DNA of 37,632 bases, from positions 1 through 37,632 of the forward strand of contig PVWD01000027.1 of NCBI GenBank assembly GCA_003003615.1. Direction: 5' to 3'. The notes beneath the pieces are model-generated. The model did no database searches and was not told the origin of the DNA. It saw only the letters and a program-made list of their open reading frames with translations. The translations under genes were made by a program, and so were the position numbers. The DNA is from a filamentous cyanobacterium CCP2 (GTDB lineage Bacteria; Cyanobacteriota; Cyanobacteriia; Elainellales; Elainellaceae). Below, piece by piece: positions 1-6,864 of this stretch. Numbering within the stretch: position 1 is the stretch's first letter; every line of letters begins with the position of its first letter.

Positions 1-2
1 GT

Positions 3-791
3 ATGTTAATTCCCCTGACGCGCGAAAAGTTTGAAGATTTGGTTCCTGTCGTTGCAACGGGCGATCAGTATAAATTTTGCTGGGGTAAGCCTTCAGATGT
101 TTTAAGGCGGTTGCCCATCTTGCTGGCAGCGGTTGTGATTGCTGTCATCATTCATTTTGTGCTTGCGGGCGGATTTGATCTGCTCCTTTTTCCGATCGGC
201 TTTGCAGGGGGCTTTTACTGGCTGTGGGCCCCTGTTTTCATCGCCAGCCAGCGCAACCGAGAACTGCGTCGCTACCCTTACAGTGGCTTCTGGGAAGGGG
301 AAGTGCTGGACGTGTTTGTTTCTGAGGAATTGGTGGGCACAGAGGAAACGGTGAACAAGCGGGGCGAGTTGGTGATTGTGGAAAACCGCGAACGCTGCCT
401 GAATTTGGAAGTGGGGGATGAAACGGGGTTTTATACCAAGCTCCAGGTGCCTCTCAAGCGGGATCATCGAGCGATTCGTCCGGGAGATGTGGCGCAAATG
501 CTGGTGGTGTCCAACCGTCCTGATTTGAGCCGAATTGCCCAAGCAACCGACGTGTATTTGGCTGACTATAATCTTTGGGTATCTGACTATCCTTATGTGC
601 AGCGAGATGTTTTTGTGGATGTCAGTCGGCGGCTCGTATATGCCGAAAAAGAGAATTACCAAGAGGATTATCAACCGATCGATCGCCCATCTAACCGTTC
701 TCGTGGTCGAGGGAGAGGGGTCGATCGGAGTCGGCGGAATGAAGAAGAGCCACGGCGGAGTAAACGGCGGAGTCGGCTTACAGGAAGTTGA
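3..791 (+). CDS. Conserved cyanobacterial membrane protein, two TM segments
   Basis: A 262-residue protein not assigned to a characterised family. Residues about 34-57 and 58-82 form two adjacent hydrophobic segments (LPILLAAVVIAVIIHFVLAG, then a Gly/Phe/Trp-rich stretch). A soluble domain of about 130 residues follows. The tail from about residue 225 is strongly basic, dominated by Arg, Ser and Gly (SRGRGRG, RRSKRRSR). Related cyanobacterial proteins are often labelled phosphate ABC transporter permease; I see no permease fold with only two TM segments and do not adopt that name. The ATG lies two bases from the window edge, so upstream signals and a longer start cannot be excluded. It ends about 50 bp from the convergent protease gene, with a short hairpin between them. 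Confidence 0.75.
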   Translation: MLIPLTREKFEDLVPVVATGDQYKFCWGKPSDVLRRLPILLAAVVIAVIIHFVLAGGFDLLLFPIGFAGGFYWLWAPVFIASQRNRELRRYPYSGFWEGEVLDVFVSEELVGTEETVNKRGELVIVENRERCLNLEVGDETGFYTKLQVPLKRDHRAIRPGDVAQMLVVSNRPDLSRIAQATDVYLADYNLWVSDYPYVQRDVFVDVSRRLVYAEKENYQEDYQPIDRPSNRSRGRGRGVDRSRRNEEEPRRSKRRSRLTGS

Positions 792-800
792 AAAAGTAAA

Positions 801-817
801 GGTGGGCATGGCCCACC
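801..817. repeat. Short palindrome between convergent genes
   Basis: GGTGGGC and GCCCACC flank a 3-base loop, just after the stop of the membrane protein gene. The core GGTGGGCAT resembles the dispersed palindromic repeats at about 18.0, 19.9 and 25.4 kb. No T-run follows on either side, so terminator function is uncertain. Confidence 0.5.
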
Positions 818-840
818 CTGCTGTGTTGGCTAATTATGGA

Positions 841-2856
841 CTAGTGCGAAGTCATGGGCTGCAACATCTTGCTGTGATCTTCAAGCCCGTTACTGGATAA
901 ATTAGGCGAATCTTCAAAGAAGGCACCCCCAAAGGTTTGCTGTTCGTTATCCGATTCAGTCTCCGAGGGTGGGAAGAAAGCACCCCCATTGTCTTCGACA
1001 TTTGGTAAATTTACTTCTTCAGAGCTAGCACCATTGCCAGTCCCGATGCCGCCGCCGCCCTCCTCTAAAACAAGGACAGGGTCGATCGGTTGAGTGGAAA
1101 CCTCTTCGCCAAAAATGCCGCCAAACTCCTTGAGTTCTCCGTGCAAATCCAACATTTCCGCCTCACCTAAATTGGCTGCCGGGTCAGCATCCGCAGCATC
1201 GGTTGCCCCAACGCTAACATTGGCAATTTCAAAGTTGATTAACCGCAATCCCTGTTCAGCCAGTTCTTGCCATTTCGCCCGAAAGCCTTCATAAGTGACA
1301 TTTGCCCAGAGGTAATGGCTGTCATTTCCAGGCAAAAATACGCCAGAATAACGCAGCGAATTTCCAACCTGATGCATACTCAGACTAACCAAGCGCAAGC
1401 CCTGTCCGCTCCATTCCCGCCATTTTGCCACGAAGCTATCCCAAGTGGCATTAGCCCAAAGTCCATATCTGCCTGTACCGGGTAGAAAGGCTCCAGAGTA
1501 GCGAGTTTCATTCCCCACTTGCTGAACATCAAGGCTGACAAGTCGCAGTCCTTCATTACTCCACTCTTGCCATTTTGCCCGGAAGCTATTCCAATCGACA
1601 TTTGCCCACAGTCCATAGCGTCCAGTTCCAGGCAAAAATACACCAGAATAACGAGTTTGGTTGCCGGAGCGATGAGTGTTCAGGCTGACGAGCCGTAACC
1701 CATCATTACTCCACTCTTGCCATTTTGCCCGGAAACTATTCCAATCGACATTTGCCCACAGTCCATAGCGTCCAGTTCCAGGCAAAAATACGCCAGAGAA
1801 CAGGGTTCTGCCACCAACCTGCCGCACATTCATATCGTGAAGCCGTAGCCCCTGGTTGCTCCACTCTTCCCACTTACTGCGGAAGCTTGCCCACTCTGCG
1901 TTTACCCACAACCCATAACGCCCAGTGCCTGCCCGCCACACGCCAGCATAGCCCCGTGCAAAGAAACGCTCGTACATTTTAGCGATCGTCTGCCGATCGC
2001 CGTAGGACATGCCGTTTCGCTGTCCAATTGTCACACCGGGTTTTAAGGGAACGATCGTGGGTTTGGATGAGTCTTTGGCAAACGATCGTGGCCCATAGTG
2101 CATGATCGAGTTGTAGTCATAGTCGAAGTAATCAACGGAATCAGGTTTCTTTTGGAAATTGCCAATCGCATCATCCTGGATATTATCCCAACGAATTTCG
2201 ACGAATTCATCGCGATCGGAACGAGATTGTTCATGGAATTGTCCAAAGGCATGTTGAAACTCATGGACAAGAATTTGCCAAGAATGGCGATCGGAAAATC
2301 GGATGACCTGACGACCACCTCGCATTCCGATGGCTGAGGAACTCCATCCTTCATTTCCGTTACTGATGATTTCGATGTAGTTAGGATGTTGGCGGGCATT
2401 GCTGGTGGTGCGCCGAACAAAGCGAATTGCGGTCATTTCTTCAATGTGCCGAATTGCATCACTGACTCGGCCTTGATCTGGAACATCGTTGGCAATGGTA
2501 TAAGGAACAATGCCATTTGTCCAAAGGAATGATGAAGTAGGAGGCAGCCCAACCCCCATTTGAACATCTAGTTCAGTCAGATTATCGCTAGAACCTCCTG
2601 CTTCGGTGGTTTTATGGCTCAAGTGAGCAGCACGAATCTGGGCGGCTTCTGCTTCTACTTCTTCAACTGTTCCCAGTTCGATGCAGCCATCATGAATCGC
2701 TAAACCATCCACTACGACATAATCAACTGGAAATTCGTGTAGTCCTGGCCCAGTTAGATATCCTTTTCCAGTTTCTTGGCTGGCTGCCATGTGTTCATCT
2801 GTCGGTTCAGTTAAGCCAATTTTAGTTTCATCTTTTAGTTCATTCATCTGAGTCAT
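841..2856 (-). CDS. Astacin-family (M12A) metalloprotease with five BTRD1-type repeats
   Basis: Predicted zinc endopeptidase of 671 residues. The astacin signature HEFQHAFGQFHE at residues 198-209 supplies the HExxHxxGxxH zinc ligands and catalytic Glu, and SIMHY at 250-254 is the Met-turn with the extra Tyr. Residues 1 to about 95 look like a pro-region without a recognisable signal peptide. From residue 303 there are five tandem repeats of exactly 50 residues (starts 303, 353, 403, 453, 503), each with a Gly-x-Trp/Phe opening, a TGRYGLW core and an EWSxxGLRL segment. These resemble bacterial tandem repeat domain 1 (PF17660). An acidic, Gly-rich tail (about 550-671) repeats short GGxFF motifs. 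It is the last gene of a three-gene minus-strand run. The protease assignment is firm; secretion route and substrate are unknown. Confidence 0.9.
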   Translation of the reverse strand: MTQMNELKDETKIGLTEPTDEHMAASQETGKGYLTGPGLHEFPVDYVVVDGLAIHDGCIELGTVEEVEAEAAQIRAAHLSHKTTEAGGSSDNLTELDVQMGVGLPPTSSFLWTNGIVPYTIANDVPDQGRVSDAIRHIEEMTAIRFVRRTTSNARQHPNYIEIISNGNEGWSSSAIGMRGGRQVIRFSDRHSWQILVHEFQHAFGQFHEQSRSDRDEFVEIRWDNIQDDAIGNFQKKPDSVDYFDYDYNSIMHYGPRSFAKDSSKPTIVPLKPGVTIGQRNGMSYGDRQTIAKMYERFFARGYAGVWRAGTGRYGLWVNAEWASFRSKWEEWSNQGLRLHDMNVRQVGGRTLFSGVFLPGTGRYGLWANVDWNSFRAKWQEWSNDGLRLVSLNTHRSGNQTRYSGVFLPGTGRYGLWANVDWNSFRAKWQEWSNEGLRLVSLDVQQVGNETRYSGAFLPGTGRYGLWANATWDSFVAKWREWSGQGLRLVSLSMHQVGNSLRYSGVFLPGNDSHYLWANVTYEGFRAKWQELAEQGLRLINFEIANVSVGATDAADADPAANLGEAEMLDLHGELKEFGGIFGEEVSTQPIDPVLVLEEGGGGIGTGNGASSEEVNLPNVEDNGGAFFPPSETESDNEQQTFGGAFFEDSPNLSSNGLEDHSKMLQPMTSH
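1216..1950 (-). repeat. Five tandem 150-bp coding repeats within the astacin gene
   Basis: The repeat section is built of 150-bp units. The second and third units are nearly identical at DNA level around 1560-1640 and 1718-1800, which indicates recent duplication or gene conversion. The first and last units have diverged. The frame is kept throughout. Confidence 0.85.
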
Positions 2857-2904
2857 AATAAGTTCCTTTCATGGGTGAATTGGAATCCTGACTAGAAGTC
2901 AAAG

Positions 2905-3309
2905 TTATCGAATACGGGATAAAACAATCCGCAGTGACGCACTTGGATTTTTAGGCAGGGAGGTTGTTGTTGTGTTCAAAAATTCAATCGGTTGCTCATC
3001 TGCTGTACGGCTTTTGACGCGCACAAGTAGAGAGAGATCCTCAACGTTACTTGGAATATTTTGATCTAGATTTAGATCTAGATTGGTGATGAATGAAGGC
3101 TGCGATTTGCTGACAGTGAATGGGCCAATGCGCTTTGATGTGATTCGCAAAGATGGAGCATCAGCCTCGCTTTGATTTTCAATATGAATATCAGCGATCG
3201 CATCTTTGATGTCGTTAGAAAGGTTCGGAAAAACTAATTCTATTTTCATGACTGCGCTCCAAACGGCAGAGCGATCTATTATTTTTCTTAGATCGCTAAT
3301 CAATTCCAT
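2905..3309 (-). CDS. Small YbaY-like beta-sandwich protein
   Basis: A 134-residue frame whose ATG directly abuts the upstream stop (TAAATG). A second ATG at 3249 is preceded by a good ribosome site (GGAG, 8 bases away) and would give 114 residues beginning MKIELVFPNLSND; I think this shorter start is more likely. The core (IENQSEADAPSLRI, then later EFLNTTTTSLP) recalls the DVSRADAP and F-x-NTT motifs of the YbaY/PF09619 lipoprotein domain, but there is no signal peptide or lipobox. It lies between the repeat protein and the astacin gene, so the three are probably cotranscribed. Function is unknown; an accessory or chaperone-like role for its neighbours is only inference. Confidence 0.65.
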   Translation of the reverse strand: MELISDLRKIIDRSAVWSAVMKIELVFPNLSNDIKDAIADIHIENQSEADAPSLRITSKRIGPFTVSKSQPSFITNLDLNLDQNIPSNVEDLSLLVRVKSRTADEQPIEFLNTTTTSLPKNPSASLRIVLSRIR

Positions 3310-4668
3310 TTATCGTTGCCAAACGGCTGCAAATCTGTGGTTATTTTGGCTTGCTGCACCTGTAACCATTTTCAACCCAAATCCTTGCCGTACTCGCTGA
3401 TTAAATTCACTCTGGTAAGTAGATGAACTCATACCGTGTCGTAAAATCTGCGATCGGTTAATGTTGCCGTAAAAAATGGCAGAGTAGTGAATGTTGCCGT
3501 TGTGATTGTAGGTCTTCAAATAGGCGATTTCCCGTTTAGCTTGCACTTGGGTATTCACAAACTCTTGATACTGTTCACCTGTAAGGAACGATCGAACTGC
3601 TAACCCCCCTACATTTTTCTTTTCGTAGAAGGCCGCATAGCGACGCTGACCCCCGATCGAAGTGACCGAAATATTGACTGGAACAAAGCCTTTTGCAGTC
3701 AAATCATCAAATTTTTTCTGATGTTCATCAGCAGTAATGCCATGATAAGCGGGCATATTAGCACTGCTTCCTCGCACCATAACGACAGCGTACCAAATTT
3801 GACCATCCCTGACATAACTATCTATTTGCTTAAGCTTGAAGGAGCCATTTTTGATGTTTTCATCGTAAAGGGATTGATACTGGCTGCCAGTTAGGTTGTG
3901 TCTGGCCAACCAACCCACCTGAGCAGGACGGTAGACCGCGTTGACAAAGACCTGTGAGCCGACTGTGTAGAAGTTAATCCAGTCGGGCATACTACCTTGT
4001 TCCGCAAGTTGTGAAGTGAGGGTTTGATATTGGCTTTCAGAAAGTCCATGTCTTGCTTGAGAGGGCTTGTTTCCGCTCGGAGGTGTCCCGCCTCCAACAT
4101 TGCCTTTTCTAAACTCAACTGCCCATTTTTCAAATTCATCCCAGTCACAAAAATCTTTGAAGGGGTGAACTTGACAGGGATCTCTGAGAGCTTCAAACTT
4201 ATCCTCAAAGTCCTGGAATTTTTCCCAATCGTACAAGTCCTTAAGATTGATGGGCTTACGGGCGCGATCGATAAATTCGATCGGTTCTGTTTCACCATCC
4301 AGTTGAATGACCAACCGCGTTACACCAAATTGTGGGCCATTTCCTCCAAAAGATAGGGGAGTAGGAAAATGCCAGGGATGATTCTGTTTGCAAGTATTAA
4401 TCGGCCCAGTAAATTCAATTCCACCCAGATAAAATTCTTCCCCTAACTTCAATACACTTCCGTGATTTTCTGCCTCAACTAATTTTCCTGATTCATCTAA
4501 CCAAAGAAATTCTCCTGCTTTCCGAATTCTTAGTCCACAAAAGTGATGGGGGATAATTAGAGCATTATCTTCATGAACTAAAGGCGGTAAAAACATAGGG
4601 TGAACATCAATCTCTACCTTGCCTGCTTGAGTTCCTGCAACGTGAACAATAATACGATTACTTGCCAT
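3310..4668 (-). CDS. Repeat protein with five BTRD1-type repeats and a novel N-terminal domain
   Basis: A 452-residue protein and first gene of the protease operon. Residues 1 to about 135 form an unrecognised, beta-rich N-terminal domain. An acidic, aromatic region follows (about 140-190), then a GGGTPPSG linker. From residue 206 there are five diverged repeats of 50-52 residues (starts about 206, 256, 308, 358, 410). Each has an RHGLSxxQYQ-like opening and ends in a beta strand such as RRYAAFYEK or RFAAVWQR, as expected for bacterial tandem repeat domain 1 (PF17660). The neighbouring astacin protease carries a more regular version of the same repeat class. No catalytic motif, signal peptide or TM segment is visible. 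It may be a binding partner or a substrate-recognition protein for the protease; that is inference. Confidence 0.8.
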   Translation of the reverse strand: MASNRIIVHVAGTQAGKVEIDVHPMFLPPLVHEDNALIIPHHFCGLRIRKAGEFLWLDESGKLVEAENHGSVLKLGEEFYLGGIEFTGPINTCKQNHPWHFPTPLSFGGNGPQFGVTRLVIQLDGETEPIEFIDRARKPINLKDLYDWEKFQDFEDKFEALRDPCQVHPFKDFCDWDEFEKWAVEFRKGNVGGGTPPSGNKPSQARHGLSESQYQTLTSQLAEQGSMPDWINFYTVGSQVFVNAVYRPAQVGWLARHNLTGSQYQSLYDENIKNGSFKLKQIDSYVRDGQIWYAVVMVRGSSANMPAYHGITADEHQKKFDDLTAKGFVPVNISVTSIGGQRRYAAFYEKKNVGGLAVRSFLTGEQYQEFVNTQVQAKREIAYLKTYNHNGNIHYSAIFYGNINRSQILRHGMSSSTYQSEFNQRVRQGFGLKMVTGAASQNNHRFAAVWQR

Positions 4669-4970
4669 TATGGCATCCTCTTAATTTTCATCAACTCAAC
4701 TCAGTGTGGAGTGATTTATTACTCCAGTTTGTAAAAATTTTTTCCGATCTGCATTCCCCGTGAGGGTACTTTGCATTACTCTTTATTACTTTTTTAAATG
4801 CAATAATTTCACATTGATTTGCTCTACCAGAATCATTCATTGAGACTTGCAATTTGCTTTTTGTATTTGCATCGCCAAAGAAATATTTGTTTGCCGTTAA
4901 AAAATAAAAATGCCTGCATTGTGGTGCAGGCAAAAACAGTATTTGTTACAAGGTTTAGATGTTGGCTTTG
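4669..4970. other. Intergenic region upstream of the protease operon
   Basis: About 300 bp between the hemerythrin gene and the repeat-protein gene, both on the minus strand. It holds the terminator at 4897-4932 and presumably the protease operon promoter. An 80-codon frame here is rejected. Confidence 0.5.
4897..4932 (-). terminator. Rho-independent terminator of the DUF4383-hemerythrin operon
   Basis: On the minus strand TGCCTGCA and TGCAGGCA form a perfect 8-bp stem around a 6-base loop, followed at once by TTTTTATTTTTT. It lies 39 bp beyond the hemerythrin gene stop and separates that operon from the protease operon. Confidence 0.9.
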
Positions 4971-6014
4971 CTATCTTGTTGCTGCCATTTCTTTTTGAAT
5001 CTTGCTCTTGGCTGCCTTAAAGTCGGTTGCCATTTGCTCTTTTTGCTCCGTACTACAATTTTTATCAATTGCAGCAAAAAGCGTACTTTCTTCCTGCCGA
5101 ATGTGATCGCCGACTGCATCCATCAATTGCTTAATTTTTGATCTGAATGCATCTGCTGAATTCGGATCGATCGCCTGAATTTCGTCAAGCATCTGCTTCA
5201 TTTCAGCTTGCTCATCAAACAGTTCTTGGGTGTTGTCATCACCGTAGAACGATCGCACTTTGGGGTAAACCACTTCTTCTTCGGCTTCTGCATGAGCCAA
5301 CAAATCTTTGTAGAGTTGCCCAAAGTATTCTTGCAGTTTTTGCGGATCTTTAGTGGCACCGATCTCGGTGAAAATGGTGTTCACCTTGTTGTGATCCAGC
5401 CGAATCAGGGTCTGGATGTTCATGTCTTCTTTATCGGTGTTTTGGGTGACAACACTACCTGCAACGCCGGATAATGCAGCGATCGAGTCTTGGACTCTTG
5501 CCCACAACCCTTGATCGGCATCTTGTCCCGTCATTTCCCGAACGCCAACCTGCTCCAGCATTCCTTTTAGCTGTTCTTGGTGGGCACGCCCCTCAAAGTT
5601 GACCGTATTCAAAGGGGAAATCGCAACTTCAATGTCAGCCCCTACCTTCTGAGCAGCTTTATGGATGGTGATGCCGCTCATAGACTGTCCATGCTTCATG
5701 AGTTCATGGTGAATGAGCTTCTGATAGAAGGTAAACTCATCTCCTGACATCATTTGCTGAAACTGATTAGTGAATATCTCCGTTGCAGCACTCGGCTCAG
5801 CCTGGATGCCATACTGAACAATGACTGTTTCAATAATTCCCAGGTTCTTTTGGTCATCCTCTAGCATATTTTGAAGACGTTCACGAACATCTTCGTAGGG
5901 GCAGTTCTGAATTAACTTTTGATCGTTCGAGATAATGAGTTCTTGAAAGGCTTTCAGATCAGCAAGTCGTTCACCAATCATCAACCGTTTTTCATCATCT
6001 AAAGTTGTTACCAT
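4971..6014 (-). CDS. Hemerythrin (HHE) domain protein with N-terminal helical domain
   Basis: A 347-residue, mostly alpha-helical protein. The C-terminal half (about 200-315) fits a hemerythrin/HHE cation-binding domain, with candidate iron ligands H208 (LDHNK), H241 and E245 (HAEAEEE), and H304 and E308 (DHIRQEES). At 264-270 the sequence is FDEQAEM, where many HHE proteins have a His, so one ligand may be replaced. The N-terminal half (about 10-150) contains HHELMKHG and a ferritin-like helical pattern. Such proteins bind di-iron and take part in oxygen, NO or oxidative-stress responses; the ligand here cannot be told. A strong ribosome site (GAGGAGA) precedes the ATG. It lies 40 bp downstream of the DUF4383 gene, probably in the same operon. 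Confidence 0.82.
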   Translation of the reverse strand: MVTTLDDEKRLMIGERLADLKAFQELIISNDQKLIQNCPYEDVRERLQNMLEDDQKNLGIIETVIVQYGIQAEPSAATEIFTNQFQQMMSGDEFTFYQKLIHHELMKHGQSMSGITIHKAAQKVGADIEVAISPLNTVNFEGRAHQEQLKGMLEQVGVREMTGQDADQGLWARVQDSIAALSGVAGSVVTQNTDKEDMNIQTLIRLDHNKVNTIFTEIGATKDPQKLQEYFGQLYKDLLAHAEAEEEVVYPKVRSFYGDDNTQELFDEQAEMKQMLDEIQAIDPNSADAFRSKIKQLMDAVGDHIRQEESTLFAAIDKNCSTEQKEQMATDFKAAKSKIQKEMAATR

Positions 6015-6054
6015 TTTGTCTTCTCCTCTTCAAAAAGCATTCCTGATTAGCAGT

Positions 6055-6531
6055 TTAACTTTGGCTACCTGTTGGATCTTGGGGCGTTCTATTCCCGATA
6101 TCTGCTAAATTGGGAGTCGCAATGAAGCCAAAGTAAGCAGCGATCGCAGCCGTTGCAGCATGAAGCCAAACATCGTTGCCAAAGATGGGAACCAGCCCTA
6201 ATGTGGATTGGGTGGGCGGGAAGAGTCCCATGATGGTCAACAAGCCGTAGAACAGGGCCAGGACACCGCTAAAGAGCCGAGAACTGTCTAGTGAAATCGA
6301 TGCCGCAATTCCTAGAATGCCAACAAGAATATGAATAATGTTGTGCAGGGCATTAATTGGAAATAAGCCCATGAGGTAGCCATATCCCGCCGTAAAGCCA
6401 AGACCTGCTGCTTCAGGTGAAACGATCGGTTCTCTCACAAAAGCTGAGATAAATCCCATAAATCCAATCAGCAAATACATGATGCCGATAATCAAAGCAA
6501 AGTTTTGTGTTGCTGTTCGCTTTGCTTGCAT
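6055..6531 (-). CDS. DUF4383 integral membrane protein
   Basis: A 158-residue protein with four predicted TM helices (about 11-32, 50-80, 85-105, 122-142). The sequence HNIIHILVGILG in the second helix is typical of DUF4383 (PF14325). The short C-terminal tail is polar. A good AGGAGA ribosome site precedes the ATG. It is first in a two-gene minus-strand operon with the hemerythrin protein, which suggests a shared stress-related role; the family's biochemical function is not known. Confidence 0.8.
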   Translation of the reverse strand: MQAKRTATQNFALIIGIMYLLIGFMGFISAFVREPIVSPEAAGLGFTAGYGYLMGLFPINALHNIIHILVGILGIAASISLDSSRLFSGVLALFYGLLTIMGLFPPTQSTLGLVPIFGNDVWLHAATAAIAAYFGFIATPNLADIGNRTPQDPTGSQS

Positions 6532-6864
6532 AGCGACTCTCCTAATTCCTTAAACAACAGAAAACCTTTAATGCAAAAAGAGGCGATGGCAACGGATAGT
6601 TGGATTCGCTAGTTGAGGTTGCTGAGTCCAATCAACGGATTCAGTTTGGAATACGGAAGCTGTCCGAACCATTTCGTCTATTGCGATAAAAGGCTCTCCT
6701 TAATTTAGCGTTTGGGCATTCCGTTCTTCCTCCACCAGAAGGGATGAGGGAATGTTTCATTTCGTTGTGAACTGGAATACTCTGCCGCTAGAAGGAGATA
6801 CCAATGCGATTTGCAGCAACTTCTACTGTCCTAATCTTTTCAGTTGCGTAAACATATTTGTTAG
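6532..6864. other. Intergenic region with promoter of the DUF4383 operon
   Basis: A 333-bp gap between the ends of two minus-strand transcription units. It should contain the DUF4383 operon promoter. The only notable structure is a strong ribosome site followed by a 15-codon plus-strand frame at 6804-6851. Confidence 0.4.
6804..6851 (+). CDS. Possible 15-residue micropeptide with strong ribosome site
   Basis: AGAAGGAGATACCA precedes ATG, an almost ideal Shine-Dalgarno sequence and spacing. The frame encodes MRFAATSTVLIFSVA and then stops at TAA. It could be a small hydrophobic peptide, the surviving start of a lost secreted-protein gene, or chance. It runs towards the convergent SbcC-like gene stop. 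Confidence 0.2.
   Translation: MRFAATSTVLIFSVA

Noticed and set aside
3-791. Naming the first gene phosphate ABC transporter permease
   Set aside because: Only two TM segments and no permease signature are visible, so this common database label is not supported.
102-809. 235-codon minus-strand frame opposite the first gene
   Set aside because: It lies antisense to a protein with clear TM segments and compositional logic, and its own translation is His/Pro-rich with no recognisable motif. I take it as a shadow.
4691-4933. 80-codon minus-strand frame upstream of the repeat protein
   Set aside because: It begins inside the terminator hairpin, has no ribosome site and no family resemblance.
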